Numbered from the stretch's first letter, positions 54,855-64,000 are shown. The stretch is DNA of 64,000 nt from Oscillatoriophycideae cyanobacterium NC_groundwater_1537_Pr4_S-0.65um_50_18 (GCA_016208305.1 JACQYI010000009.1:372001-436000); one strand, 5' to 3'. Program-made: numbers and translations. The notes: generated from the letters alone by a model not told the origin.

Positions 54855-56207
54855 CTAATAAGCGTCTAGCTTGATTCCCCGAATCGAGTGATCGAGCAGT
54901 CGAATCGGGTGCATCACCGGAACCGATTTGTTCTGGCGCTCCAAATGCTTCAGGATTTGCAGCGAACAGCCTGGATTAGAAGAAGCAATCAGCACTGCTC
55001 CCGTATTCAACAGATTATTCACCTTTTGCTGTCCCAACTCTTCTGCCACTTCAGGTTGCAGCATGTTGTAAACTCCCGCACTGCCGCAGCAAAGCGCCGC
55101 ATCGGTCGGTTCTCGCAGCACCACCCCCGGAATTTGCTGCAAAAGCTGGCGAGGTTGCAGACTAATTTTCTGACCATGCAGCAGATGGCAGGCATCCTGA
55201 TAGACCACCGTTAGGGGCTGATCTTGCAGCGGATGCAGCGGCGCGACTAAACCGATCGCCCCCAAAAATTCCTGAATGTCTTTGACCTTGAGCGCAAATT
55301 CTTTGGCCTTGTCGCAGTAGTCTGGGTCGTCCTGAAGGATGTGACCATATTCCTTTAAGGTATGCCCACAGCCCGCCGCATTAATGACGATCGCATCCAC
55401 CTCAGTATCTGCAAAAGCATCGATCATCTGCCGAGCCAGCGCCTGAGCCTGATCTGCCTGTCCCTGATGCTGAGGCAAAGCCGCACAGCAGCCCTGCGAC
55501 TTGGGAATCACCACCTCGCAGCCATTGGCGCTCAGAACCCGCGCCGTAGCCTCATTCACTTCGCTAAAAAACAGCCGCTGCACGCAGCCCAAGATCATGC
55601 CAACCCGGTAGCGCTGTTTGCCCTGTGCCGGAACCACGGTAGGCAGATTGTCTTGAAACGATTTGACGGTGACTTGGGGCAAAAGCGACTCCATTGCCGC
55701 CAAGCGGGGCGACAGCCGATCGAGCAGCCCGGTTGCCCGCACCAGACGAGAGACTCCCAGCTTTTGGTACAGCCCCAAAGGAGCCAACAGCATCCGCAGC
55801 CGATCGGGATAAGGAAACAGCGAAAACAACAGATTGCGAAAGAGGCGATCGCCCAGGTTGCGCGGATGGTTACGCTCAATTTGGGGGCGTGTGGCGCTAA
55901 TCAACTGGTCATACTGCACGCCAGAAGGACAGGTAGTGACACAAGCCAAACAGCCCAGACAAGAGTCAAAATGCTGCACCGATGTCGGCGAAAGCGGGGC
56001 GCGCCCTTCGTTGATGGCATCCATCAAGTAAATGCGGCCTCTGGGCGAGTCGCTTTCGGTGCCCAATACCCGATAGCTGGGGCAAGTCGAGAGACAAAAC
56101 CCGCAGTGGACACAGGCATCAATCAGCTGAGGCTCAGGCGGATGCTGCGAGTCAAAACTTTTAGGAGAGGAGCTTTCGGGCGTTTCTGGAGTCAGTGATG
56201 CGGTCAT
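54855..56207 (-). CDS. glcF: Glycolate dehydrogenase iron-sulfur subunit
   Basis: Iron-sulfur subunit of membrane-associated glycolate dehydrogenase, 450 residues. Two 4Fe-4S ferredoxin motifs lie at about 32-45 (CVHCGFCLSTCPSY) and about 84-96 (CLGCLACVTTCPSG); two CCG cysteine-rich domains follow, with CCAALPQHQG and YQDACHLLHGQ, then ALCCGSAGVYNML and ASSNPGCSLQI. In photorespiration it passes electrons from glycolate oxidation to the membrane quinone pool. It follows the FAD subunit gene by 42 bases and is probably co-transcribed. The stop is 9 bases from the convergent small gene. Confidence 0.9.
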   Translation of the reverse strand: MTASLTPETPESSSPKSFDSQHPPEPQLIDACVHCGFCLSTCPSYRVLGTESDSPRGRIYLMDAINEGRAPLSPTSVQHFDSCLGCLACVTTCPSGVQYDQLISATRPQIERNHPRNLGDRLFRNLLFSLFPYPDRLRMLLAPLGLYQKLGVSRLVRATGLLDRLSPRLAAMESLLPQVTVKSFQDNLPTVVPAQGKQRYRVGMILGCVQRLFFSEVNEATARVLSANGCEVVIPKSQGCCAALPQHQGQADQAQALARQMIDAFADTEVDAIVINAAGCGHTLKEYGHILQDDPDYCDKAKEFALKVKDIQEFLGAIGLVAPLHPLQDQPLTVVYQDACHLLHGQKISLQPRQLLQQIPGVVLREPTDAALCCGSAGVYNMLQPEVAEELGQQKVNNLLNTGAVLIASSNPGCSLQILKHLERQNKSVPVMHPIRLLDHSIRGIKLDAY

Positions 56208-56249
56208 GATTCAGCACTAAAAAGAAAAGGAAAAGGGCGATCGCAGCGG

Positions 56250-57608
56250 TTAAAGTCCGCCCACAAACCGACCCGGACTAAAGAGATTTTCTGAATCAAA
56301 CTGGTGCTTGATCCGCCGCATCACATCCAGAGCATTACCAGGATATCCCCACACATCCAGCTTTTGCTTGAGGGCGATCGGCGCTTCTAGCAGCGTCAAA
56401 AAGCCGCCTTGGGCTTGGCAAACCTGCCGCAGATCGAGGATGCCTTGGGCTGTAGCTTGGCACTGCAAAGTACCTAAACCGCTGCTAGCATGCAGAGTGG
56501 CGATCGCAGGGGACGACCCCGCAGCCAATGCCGTCAACTGCACTAGCGTTTCTACCGCTTGAGCAGGCAATACTCCTATTTTGCAGAAAATTGGCGCTTC
56601 CGGGGAGCGCTGCTCCATCAGTTCTTGCCATCGCTGCCATAGAGCGGCTTCGTCTGCGTCGGTGTAGCTCAGGCCGGATAATTGCAGCACTTGACCGATT
56701 TCGAGCATCTGTGCCGCCTGTTTCTCTACGCTGATCTCAATGCCCTGAAATCGCCCGATCAACCCCATTCCTTGACCCCGATCAAGCGCCTTAACTGCCC
56801 CCGCTGAGAGCAGTTCGAGTCCCGTAGGCGTTAGGCCAGAGGCCAACAGCGTAGCGCTGGCTTGGGCGATCGCTTCGGGTTCTCCGGTCAGCACGACGGT
56901 TTGCGAAGCGGCAGGCAGGGGATAGAGCCGAAACGTAAGTTCACTGATAGCGCCCAGCGTGCCGTAAGAGCCAGTAAATAGCTTCATTAGGTCATACCCG
57001 GCAACGTTTTTGACCACGCGGCCTCCGGCTTTGGCCACCTCACCATCCGTTCGCACGAGAGAAATGCCGATGAGGAAGTCTCGCAGGCCGCCATAGCGCT
57101 GTCGCAAGCTGCCCGTATCTGCCGCTGCCACCATGCCGCCCAATGTGGCAGTGTGGGCATAGGCAGGGTCTGCGGTGAGAAATTGTCCGGCTTTGCCCAG
57201 TAAAGCCTGCAAATCGGCAAACCGCATTCCGGCTTCGGCAGTGACGGTCATATCTCCTGCGGCATGTTCAATCAGCCGATTGATGCGGGCAGTGCTGATG
57301 ACGACCTGAATGCCTGCGGCTAGACCGCCCCAGTGCAGCTTGCTGCCGCTGCCACAGATCAAGACCCGCCAGCGCTGACGGTGGGCACAGGCGATCGCTT
57401 CCGCTAGCTCTGCCGCAGTTTGGGGATAAAGAATGCAGTCCGGATGTGTCTCTGGGGTGATTGCTTGGGCAATCTGAGACTGGAGGCTGCGCGGCTGTGA
57501 GTCAGGCCGCTGTGAGTCAGGTAGAGCCGTCTGAAAACAGGCAGCGTCCCAGGCACAGACGGCATCTGCACCCAGCAGGGTTTCAAAGGTTTGGGCGATC
57601 GCACTCAT
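56250..57608 (-). CDS. glcE: Glycolate dehydrogenase FAD-binding subunit
   Basis: FAD-binding oxidoreductase of the vanillyl-alcohol-oxidase fold, 452 residues, with PTAAELAEAIACAH-type entry, LICGSGSKLHWGGL, GMRFADLQALLGKAGQFL, ATLGGMVAAADTGSLRQRYGGLRDFLIG and GGRVVKNVAGYDLMKLFTGSYGTLGAISELTFRLYPL for FAD binding. The C-terminal KLDVWGYPGNALDVMRRIKHQFDSENLFSPGRFVGGL is typical. It is longer than E. coli GlcE (about 350) and shorter than GlcD (about 499), but GlcE-like in motifs. Adjacent to glcF; no GlcD gene is in the window. Confidence 0.85.
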   Translation of the reverse strand: MSAIAQTFETLLGADAVCAWDAACFQTALPDSQRPDSQPRSLQSQIAQAITPETHPDCILYPQTAAELAEAIACAHRQRWRVLICGSGSKLHWGGLAAGIQVVISTARINRLIEHAAGDMTVTAEAGMRFADLQALLGKAGQFLTADPAYAHTATLGGMVAAADTGSLRQRYGGLRDFLIGISLVRTDGEVAKAGGRVVKNVAGYDLMKLFTGSYGTLGAISELTFRLYPLPAASQTVVLTGEPEAIAQASATLLASGLTPTGLELLSAGAVKALDRGQGMGLIGRFQGIEISVEKQAAQMLEIGQVLQLSGLSYTDADEAALWQRWQELMEQRSPEAPIFCKIGVLPAQAVETLVQLTALAAGSSPAIATLHASSGLGTLQCQATAQGILDLRQVCQAQGGFLTLLEAPIALKQKLDVWGYPGNALDVMRRIKHQFDSENLFSPGRFVGGL

Positions 57609-57764
57609 GAGGTTCGGAGGTTCAGCAGTTGGGGAAACGGGTTAGCCCACAGCCTTCCTCTACCCTACACCTGAAGCCGCACTTCAGGACTTACGCTACC
57701 CAAAACCTCCTGAGCGAAGTGGTTAAGACTATAGCGTTTGGATTTCGGATTTTGGAGGAGCTGA

Positions 57765-58616
57765 ATGGAGAGAAGCGTCATCAATCCGCTGGTGGATCAA
57801 ATCGGCAAAGTTTTGATCATCGCCCACCGAGAGTCCACCGATCGCCTCCAGGCAACCTTCGTCCAAGAGGGGTTTAAATGCGAGGTGCTGCGCCAACCTG
57901 ACAAACCTGAGTATCAAACCTTTGCTTCTATTTATCGCTGCTTACTCAATCATCAGCAAGCCTGGAGGCAGGCGGCTCAGTCTCAACAGCCAACTCTGAT
58001 TGTCGAAGCCGATTTTGTTCCGGTGGTGGGGCTAGGCAACCTGCCGCTGCCCTTTAACCCCACTCGGTCAGATGTGGGCATGGCATGGCTCTACACTTGC
58101 GCGCCTCAGCTTTATGCCGTCACGGCTGATGGATTTGCCGATGGATTCTCTGCCGCTTCAGTGGCCTATGTTTTGACCCCCCAAGGCGCGATCGCCCTGC
58201 AAGGCTTCGTCGATGACATTACCGCAAAGCAGGGTACGGGCTACTACAACTTCGATTCTGAACTGGATGGTTTTTTGCGTGCTCAAAACCTCAAGAATTA
58301 CCTGCCTTGGCGCAACTATGGCGAGCATGGCGGCAAAGCCAATCCAGAACATCGTCGTTATGGCATGAGCGGTCTGCATCGTGCCGATGTTTTGTGGTGC
58401 AGGCTGGCGTTTCTACCGGGCTATGCCGAATTGCCGCATTCCTCTCTACATTTCTTCTGGGCAAGGCTGCAAGCCCGACTCAAGGGCATTGCTCGATTGG
58501 CGCTGGGCAAATATTTACGTCCCAAAATCCTGAGAAACTCTAGTCATCCGAGGCGACTCCTCAGTTGGGCGATTCAACGGCAGGTAAGAGGTGGCAAACC
58601 CGCTGCCTCAAAATAG
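57765..58616 (+). CDS. Family-25-like (LPS-type) glycosyltransferase
   Basis: Putative glycosyltransferase of 283 residues; GGAGGAG sits well before the ATG. Features: VLIIAHRESTDRLQATFVQEGF, TLIVEADFVPVVGLGNLPLPF (a D/E-rich segment in the place of the metal motif in GT25), VAYVLTPQGAIALQGFVDDIT and YYNFDSELDGFLRAQNLKNYLPWRNYGEHGG. The C-terminus is basic with no membrane helix. It resembles LPS biosynthesis proteins annotated as GT25 in cyanobacteria. The sugar and acceptor are unknown. A long palindrome follows its stop, shared with the convergent neighbour. Confidence 0.75.
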   Translation: MERSVINPLVDQIGKVLIIAHRESTDRLQATFVQEGFKCEVLRQPDKPEYQTFASIYRCLLNHQQAWRQAAQSQQPTLIVEADFVPVVGLGNLPLPFNPTRSDVGMAWLYTCAPQLYAVTADGFADGFSAASVAYVLTPQGAIALQGFVDDITAKQGTGYYNFDSELDGFLRAQNLKNYLPWRNYGEHGGKANPEHRRYGMSGLHRADVLWCRLAFLPGYAELPHSSLHFFWARLQARLKGIARLALGKYLRPKILRNSSHPRRLLSWAIQRQVRGGKPAASK

Positions 58617-58634
58617 CGCTTCGCGCTTAATGCA

Positions 58635-58677
58635 TTATTTTTTGCAAGCCTCGCGGCGCGAGGCTTGCAAAAAATAA
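58635..58677. terminator. 43-bp perfect palindrome between convergent genes
   Basis: Twenty-base arms (58635-58654 and 58658-58677) are exactly complementary around a GGC loop. The GC-rich apex (GCAAGCCTCGC) is flanked by T6 on the left and A6 on the right. It fills the gap between the stops of two convergent genes. Its T-left/A-right polarity is the same as in the dispersed repeat at 1236 and 24424, the reverse of a standard terminator. Confidence 0.7.
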
Positions 58678-59385
58678 CTAGGGAATGTTACCCACTGACT
58701 CATTGCTTCGCAGGCTCAGGACATACTCAAGGGCTGCTTCTTGCGTCTCAAAGCCACCTGAACTGGTGGCATCGGCACAGGTTTGGCTTTGTCGCCAATA
58801 TTGAGCGTAGAAAGTATCGACATCCTGCCAAATTTCATAAACCCAACGAGAGCTAGTGGTGCCGCTCGCCACCCGAAACCCTCTGGTTGAAAAGACCTGG
58901 CAGGCCGTTTCAGCCAGCCGAGAGCTGCTCACAGTCGTCTCTGTGCTAGGCAAAGGAGCAGCAGTGCGGGTGGCTGGGCTAAAGGCAGCCGCGATCGCCA
59001 CAGGTGCCGTAGACTCAGCGAAGCCCAACCTGACCAACGTGCCTTGCCAGTCGGCAGCCGATTCAGCCGATAAGAGCTGTACGCTTTCAGCCGTTGCCCC
59101 AGCCATCATGCCATTCTCACAACCCGCAAAGGAAGCTGTTCCGGCCTGGTAAGCAAACAGATCCTGTCTCAAGGCCAGCAGCCAAATTCGTTCGTTGGGC
59201 TGAATGTCGCTGCCCATCAACGCTCCAGAAACCCCGATCGCGCGTGACCAGCTTTGGCTACACATGGCCTGCTGCAATTGCGATCGCCAAGTGGCATTTT
59301 GATGAGCCTGACTGGGCGCAGCGGTGGTGGGTTGGGCAGCCAAAGTCAACAGCCCAATCAGCAATGCGGCAAATTTGTTTTTCAT
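58678..59385 (-). CDS. Secreted protein of unknown function
   Basis: 235 residues with a clear signal peptide (KFAALLIGLLTLAAQPTTAA, cleavage near Ala23). The mature part contains WRSQLQQAMCSQSWSRAIGVSGALMGSDIQPNERIWLLALRQDLFAYQAG, a conserved-looking helical region with a Cys, then a low-complexity Ala/Thr/Ser segment (about 115-155) and a C-terminal domain with ACQVFSTRGFRVASGTTSSRWVYEIW and Cys near the end (QTCADATSS). The four or so Cys suit a periplasmic protein with disulfides. I do not recognise the family. Confidence 0.7.
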   Translation of the reverse strand: MKNKFAALLIGLLTLAAQPTTAAPSQAHQNATWRSQLQQAMCSQSWSRAIGVSGALMGSDIQPNERIWLLALRQDLFAYQAGTASFAGCENGMMAGATAESVQLLSAESAADWQGTLVRLGFAESTAPVAIAAAFSPATRTAAPLPSTETTVSSSRLAETACQVFSTRGFRVASGTTSSRWVYEIWQDVDTFYAQYWRQSQTCADATSSGGFETQEAALEYVLSLRSNESVGNIP

Positions 59386-59622
59386 AGACGATCCTCTGTC
59401 AGCTATTTCCCTCTTGACAGAATGCCCAAGTCAGAGATTCAGCTACCAGAAACGGAAAGCCTAGACAGGTCGGGTTGAGCTTTGCGAAACCTAACGCCCG
59501 CATGGGTGACGCGATCGCTTTTCTGAGATGCCGTAGCCTGCTTCTCGAAGAGTAGGCTTTACCCATCCTAGAGTTAATTCCACCTACCCACTGATCACGC
59601 CCCGGAAGGATCACATCCAGAA

Positions 59623-60420
59623 TCAGGCAGTAGGAACTAACGCCCGCCGCAGGGTTAGCACCTCGACCCCATCGGCTGTAACTGCGATCGTATGCTCAAA
59701 CTGAGCCGACAGCTTGCGGTCTTTGGTGAGCGCTGTCCATTTGTCAGACATCACTTCTACTTCCCAAGATCCTTCGTTAATCATGGGTTCGATCGTGAAT
59801 ACCATGCCGGGGCGAATGCGCTTGCCTCTGCCCCGAATGCCATAGTGAGGCACTTGCGGCGCAGTGTGGAAAATGCGGCTGACTCCATGCCCCACAAAAT
59901 CGCGCACCACAGAGAACCCTTGCGCCTCGGCATATTCCTGAATGGCCGCACCAATGTCGCCAATTTTGCCGCCCGGTTTGACCGCCCGGATACCGCGCCA
60001 GAGGCATTCTTCGGTCACTTCTACTAGCTTACGGGCGATCGGTGAAGGTTCGCCCACAAAGAAGGTGCGGGAGGTATCGCCGTGGTAGCCGTCTACTAAG
60101 GGCGTTACATCAATGTTGATGATGTCGCCGTCTTTGAGGATTTGCTTGGCACTGGGGATGCCGTGACAGACCACTTCATTAACGCTAGTGCAGATCGATT
60201 TGGGGAAAGGATTTTCGCCCCCCGCAGGATAGCCCAGCGGCGCACTCTTAGCACCCCGTTTCTGCGTCCATTCTTCGGCAGCATCATTGAGCGCTAGCGT
60301 GCTGACTCCCGGCTTCACCATAGGCTCCAGGTAGTCCAGCAGTTCAGCAGCGACCTGCCCTGCCTGACGCATTTTCTCAATCTCTCGGCTGGATAATAAT
60401 ATGATTTGCTCGCTATCCAT
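59623..60420 (-). CDS. map: Methionine aminopeptidase, type I
   Basis: Removes the initiator Met from nascent proteins; dimetal enzyme of 265 residues. Metal ligands and active-site His are visible: VCHGIPS (His), NIDVTPLVDGYHGDTSRTF (two Asp), GHGVSRIFHTAPQVPHY (His), VFTIEPMINEG (Glu) and AQFEHTIAVT (Glu). There is no N-terminal zinc-finger extension, so it is the type Ia form. It starts at an ordinary ATG, followed downstream by the secreted-protein gene on the same strand at a 237-base distance. Confidence 0.95.
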   Translation of the reverse strand: MDSEQIILLSSREIEKMRQAGQVAAELLDYLEPMVKPGVSTLALNDAAEEWTQKRGAKSAPLGYPAGGENPFPKSICTSVNEVVCHGIPSAKQILKDGDIINIDVTPLVDGYHGDTSRTFFVGEPSPIARKLVEVTEECLWRGIRAVKPGGKIGDIGAAIQEYAEAQGFSVVRDFVGHGVSRIFHTAPQVPHYGIRGRGKRIRPGMVFTIEPMINEGSWEVEVMSDKWTALTKDRKLSAQFEHTIAVTADGVEVLTLRRALVPTA

Positions 60421-60506
60421 GAATTCTGTGGGGTTCCTTTGTAGGGTTCCGATGAACTGAACCTGTACTTCCCCTAATTTAGCTTGATTTTAGGGCGGTG
60501 ATAAAT

Positions 60507-62429
60507 TCAAGTTTTATCTGGCAGCAAGCTCGGCAGCAGCGCGATCGATTCTGGGTTGGCATCGTCGAGCTTGTGGGCAGACTGGCTGACGAGATGATGC
60601 TGAAAGGCTTCGCGGGTGTAGGCAAGGGCTTGCGCCAGCGCCAAATCTTCCTGCGTTAGCAAGCCAATGACGCGATGCGGCGGTTCACGGGTGATGACCG
60701 GAAGCTGCTGGAGTCCTCGGGTTGCCATACGGGCGATCGCTTCCGTCAACAGCTCATCTGCGTGAATCGTCAAAACTTTGGTGGTACAAAGCTGCTCGAT
60801 CGGCTGGCTCAGCAGCAGCGTATTCTCAGCCTCTGACTTTGCTCGTGCCAACAGCCGATTGATATCTTGCAGCGTCAGAATGCCCAGAAGCTCTTGGTCA
60901 TCCCCGACCACCAGCACGCTGCGATCGCGACGTTCTAAGAGCGTTTGCACCACAGTGTCTAGCGTTAGCCCCGCAGAGAGCTGTAAAGGAGCCAGATGCA
61001 TGGCCTCCGCCACGGTAACATCAGGCAACTCTAGCGGAGCGATCGCCTCGGCAGGCTGAGGCTCACGGGTATTGTCAATCACCACCTGCGGCTGGAGATG
61101 CTCCATCAGCCAGATGCTCAGCCCCACAGCCGTCATCAAGGGCAGCACAATGCGGTAGTCATGGGTTAGCTCAAACAGCAGCAAGATAGAGGTCAGCGGC
61201 GCACGCACGCTGGCTGCCAGCACTGCGGCCATGCCCACCATTGCGTAAGCGGGAGGAGAGGCAATATAGCCATGCAGCATGGGGAGAGCGATCGCCAAGA
61301 CTTTTCCATACATTGCCCCCAAAGACGCACCCAAAAACAGGGCTGGGGCAAACACACCCCCCACAAAGCCGCTACCAAAGCTCAGCGCCGTCATCAGGAG
61401 CTTCATGCCCAGCAGAGCCACCACCAGAGGCAGGGGAAACTGCACATCCTGCAACATGGACTCTACCGTTTCGTAACCAACTCCCAGGATTTGGGGCAGC
61501 CACAGCGCCACAATGCCCAAACACAGCCCGCCCATGACCGGATGCAGGGGCTGGGGAATGGCGGCCAGCCAGCGAAATCCGGCTACTTCGCCTTGAAAGC
61601 AGCGCTGGGAGAGTTTGAGCGATCGCACATACAGCAGCGACACCACGCTGGCCAGCAGCCCCAACCCGACATACAGCGGCAGCTCCATGAGGCTGCGCAC
61701 TTCATAGGCCGGGAGGGCAAAGGCAGGCTGAGAACCTAGCCCAATTTGGGCAATCCAGGCGGCAACCACAGCCGAGAGCAGTACCGTACTGGCAGCCGAA
61801 GCCGCAAAAGCTGTGCGAGAAACCACCTCTAGGGCAAAAAATACGCCTGCGATCGGGGCATTAAATCCTGCCGCCAATCCGGCGGCCGCTCCTGCGCTGA
61901 GCAGTAGCCGCCGCCGCTCTTGCGAAACCTGGAGCGCCTTGCCCAGCAGCAAGCTAAAATATGCGCCAATTTCGACGCTCGGCCCTTCAGGGCCTAAAGA
62001 CGCACCGCTGCCCAACGAGATCGAAGCGGCCACCATTTTGGTCACGGGGTTGAGCAACATCACCTCACGGTTGCCCTGTACCACTTCCATCAGCTTAGCC
62101 AGCCCCGGCCCAAAATCCCGCATGCGCCAGCGCAGCAGCCCGATCGATAGCCCCCCAAAAAACGGAATGAGCGCTAAAGTCCAATGTCCCCAAGGCGAGA
62201 AGAAGCTCGACACTTCCCCAAACATCAGGCCATGAATCGCATGAATCAACGTCCGAAACAGCACCACACCTGCGCCAGCGCCCATCCCAATCAGGACAGC
62301 CAGCAGCAGAATCGTAGTTTCGGGCTTGGGCTTGACGCGATTGAGTAGATCACCAATGGCGGCAGATTCGGCAGAGAGAGGCGATCGCTCCGGTGGCATC
62401 GCCTCTTTGGGTTCAGAGGTCAGTTTCAT
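60507..62429 (-). CDS. ClC-family chloride channel/antiporter with CBS domains
   Basis: Integral membrane protein of 640 residues: ClC membrane domain at about 40-450, then a cytoplasmic CBS pair at about 475-605. Hallmarks: GSGASLGPEGPSVEIGAYFSLLLG, with Glu of the GxEGP gate, FNAPIAGVFFALEVV, and GSGFVGGVFAPALFLGASLGAMYG, the GGxFxPxLxxG motif. The first chloride-binding motif is unusual: FGPGLAKLMEVVQG in place of GSGIP. CBS segments are VAEAMHLAPLQLSAGLTLDTVVQTLLE and LCTTKVLTIHADELLTEAIARMA. It probably exchanges chloride for protons; no partner gene is adjacent. The N-terminal 35 residues are polar. Confidence 0.92.
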   Translation of the reverse strand: MKLTSEPKEAMPPERSPLSAESAAIGDLLNRVKPKPETTILLLAVLIGMGAGAGVVLFRTLIHAIHGLMFGEVSSFFSPWGHWTLALIPFFGGLSIGLLRWRMRDFGPGLAKLMEVVQGNREVMLLNPVTKMVAASISLGSGASLGPEGPSVEIGAYFSLLLGKALQVSQERRRLLLSAGAAAGLAAGFNAPIAGVFFALEVVSRTAFAASAASTVLLSAVVAAWIAQIGLGSQPAFALPAYEVRSLMELPLYVGLGLLASVVSLLYVRSLKLSQRCFQGEVAGFRWLAAIPQPLHPVMGGLCLGIVALWLPQILGVGYETVESMLQDVQFPLPLVVALLGMKLLMTALSFGSGFVGGVFAPALFLGASLGAMYGKVLAIALPMLHGYIASPPAYAMVGMAAVLAASVRAPLTSILLLFELTHDYRIVLPLMTAVGLSIWLMEHLQPQVVIDNTREPQPAEAIAPLELPDVTVAEAMHLAPLQLSAGLTLDTVVQTLLERRDRSVLVVGDDQELLGILTLQDINRLLARAKSEAENTLLLSQPIEQLCTTKVLTIHADELLTEAIARMATRGLQQLPVITREPPHRVIGLLTQEDLALAQALAYTREAFQHHLVSQSAHKLDDANPESIALLPSLLPDKT

Positions 62430-62636
62430 TCGGCGGACGGGGCGAGAAATTTTATCTGCCTGTTCATATTGTGCGTGATGCCAAGGCAGAATTGGAGGGG
62501 GCTTTACCCATAAATTAACGGGAGAATTTAGCGCTAAGGAGCAGGACTTTCATAAAACCCACGATTTTGTCGAAAAACGGCTTACCCCTCTTTCCACAAA
62601 ACCGCTTAGAAGCTAATTTATCCGTGAACCTGAACT

Positions 62637-63911
62637 ATGCTGCTACTTATTTTAGTAAGCCTTCTGGCGTTTTATCTCGCCTGGAATTTGGGAGCCAATG
62701 ATGTTGCCAATTCTATGGGCACTTCGGTTGGCTCAGGTGCAATCACCCTAAAACAGGCGCTCGTAATTGCAGGCATTTTGGAGCTTGCAGGAGCCTTGCT
62801 GTTTGGGCAAAAAGTTTCGACGACTCTGGCAACCCAAATTGTGAATCCGGCGCTGTTTGCACAAAATTCAGAGGATTTTGTGCTGGGTATGGTAGCCGTT
62901 GTCTTGGCTTGCGGTCTTTGGCTCAACCTGGCCACGCTGTTGGGGCTACCGGTGTCTTCGTCCCATGCGGTAGTGGGGGCGATCGCCGGATTTGGCAGTT
63001 TAGCCGCAGGGCTGGAGGCCGTGGCCTGGAAGTCAATCGGCATCATTACTCTAAGCTGGGTGGTAACGCCCGTCATCAGCGGCGCGATCGCGGCCTTGTT
63101 TTATGCCACGATTCAGCACAGCATTCTTAAGTCATCCGATGCGCGGGTGCGCTGGCAAGAGTTTGTTCCCTGGCTGAGTGGGGCTGTGCTAGGAACATTT
63201 GGCTGGCTGGTACTGCCCACCGTCGCTCAGCCGTTGCAGGGGTTTTTAGAAAATCTGTCGCTCAAGCTGCCGATCCAAACGCTGACGCTTGGTATGGGTG
63301 CGATCGCCACCTTTGGCCTGAGCTGGGTGAGTTTGCGGGGTTGGCAGGCGGAGGTGCAAGAAGAGCAAGAGGAGCAAGTCCCCATCGCAGCCCTAATTGA
63401 GCGTCAGTTGGTACGGTTCCAAATCCTCAGCGCTTGCTTTGTCGCTTTTGCCCACGGTGCGAACGATGTGGGCAATGCGATCGCCCCGTTAGCCGCTATT
63501 GTCTTTGTGCAACAGACCGGATCGGTGCCCCTCGGCAACTTCCAGACGCCGCTGTGGGTATTGCTGTTGGGGGGAGTGGGCATTGTTGCGGGGTTGGCCG
63601 TCTGGGGCAAAAAAGTAATCGCCACCGTCGGCACAGGCATTATTCCGCTTCAGCCCAGCGGCGGCTTTTGCGCCCAGATGGGAGCCGCTACGACGGTGCT
63701 CCTGGCCTCTCAGGTCGGTTTACCCGTTTCTACATCCCATGCGATCGTGGGTGGGGTAGTGGGCATTGGTCTCGTGCAGGGGTTAAAGACTCTGCGGCTG
63801 AAGATGCTCCGCGACATCGCTCTCGCCTGGATCATCACGATTCCTGCCGCCACGGGACTCGCTGCCGGAATTTTTGCGCTATTTAGAGCGATCGGGCGAT
63901 CGCTGTTTTGA
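62637..63911 (+). CDS. PiT-family inorganic phosphate transporter
   Basis: Low-affinity phosphate/metal-phosphate symporter of 424 residues, inner membrane. The two PiT signatures are present, near residue 18 (NLGANDVANSMGTSVGSGAITLKQAL) and near 270 (AHGANDVGNAIAPLAAIV), with the repeated LGLPVSSSHAVVGAIAGFG and VGLPVSTSHAIVGGVVGIG loops. About eleven membrane helices are visible. The central loop EEQEEQVPIAALIERQ is charged. A 207-base gap separates it from the divergent ClC gene; its promoter should lie there but I cannot point to a Pho box. No pitA-associated phoU lies in the window. Confidence 0.95.
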   Translation: MLLLILVSLLAFYLAWNLGANDVANSMGTSVGSGAITLKQALVIAGILELAGALLFGQKVSTTLATQIVNPALFAQNSEDFVLGMVAVVLACGLWLNLATLLGLPVSSSHAVVGAIAGFGSLAAGLEAVAWKSIGIITLSWVVTPVISGAIAALFYATIQHSILKSSDARVRWQEFVPWLSGAVLGTFGWLVLPTVAQPLQGFLENLSLKLPIQTLTLGMGAIATFGLSWVSLRGWQAEVQEEQEEQVPIAALIERQLVRFQILSACFVAFAHGANDVGNAIAPLAAIVFVQQTGSVPLGNFQTPLWVLLLGGVGIVAGLAVWGKKVIATVGTGIIPLQPSGGFCAQMGAATTVLLASQVGLPVSTSHAIVGGVVGIGLVQGLKTLRLKMLRDIALAWIITIPAATGLAAGIFALFRAIGRSLF

Positions 63912-64000
63912 GAGAGCAGGTGGCCTAAATTTATGTCGTTACTGATCTTGACGAATAGCTTGACCGAATAGATTAACCATATGTGAGCATTTCTTCAAAA

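Noticed and set aside
55362-56198. 278-codon frame antisense to glcF
   Set aside because: His/Arg/Gln-rich shadow of the cysteine-rich subunit; no start signal.

Overview
The window reads as a chromosomal segment of a cyanobacterium, probably filamentous or multicellular. The octamer GCGATCGC (HIP1) recurs throughout, inside and between genes. Several products belong to families known mainly or only from cyanobacteria (DUF3370, DUF3493, bluetail surface proteins), and there is a CmpABCD-type bicarbonate transporter and a type III glutamine synthetase. No rRNA, tRNA, CRISPR array or intact transposon was seen.

Layout. 1-8.7 kb: 3' part of an HD phosphohydrolase, a lectin-like bluetail surface protein, a type I secretion ATPase with its PpiC-type foldase, RluE and a cysteine-less rhodanese. 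9-13.8 kb: Ada, then a MerR regulator divergent from a DUF4386 membrane protein and an NAD-dependent epimerase with a textbook MerR promoter, then a GNAT acetyltransferase. 13.9-24.1 kb (all minus strand): DUF3370 protein, glycogen debranching enzyme, FAD oxidoreductase, DUF3493 protein, glycosyltransferase and an ABC exporter with an unusual tail. 24.5-28.6 kb: a giant Ig-like/RTX adhesin. 29.3-35.8 kb: a flippase-like protein and cmpABCD, ended by a strong terminator. 36.4-39.4 kb: Dps, a solitary InsA-like protein, a bacterioferritin-like protein and a DUF4333 lipoprotein. 39.6-45.1 kb: glnN, ppk2, a recombinase-domain protein and a four-CBS protein. 45.2-50.7 kb: PadR/DUF4188 pair, TIGR03943/permease pair, and a TetR-GST-SDR cluster with visible operators. 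50.7-54.8 kb: an accessory island with an attC-like inverted repeat, an RTX protein built on hexapeptide repeats, a four-copy 40-bp repeat, a broken integron-type integrase and a structured leader before a 66-residue protein. 54.9-63.9 kb: glycolate dehydrogenase subunits, a family-25-like glycosyltransferase, map, a ClC channel and a PiT phosphate transporter.

How the parts fit. Two themes stand out. One is surface display: three RTX or bluetail proteins, a HlyB-like exporter with a foldase, and an ABC exporter next to a glycosyltransferase. The other is low-CO2 and nutrient physiology: CmpABCD imports bicarbonate, GlcE/GlcF oxidise photorespiratory glycolate, and GlnN, PPK2 and PiT serve nitrogen and phosphate economy, while Dps and the bacterioferritin-like protein handle iron. 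The part most likely to hold something undescribed is the 50.7-54.8 kb island.
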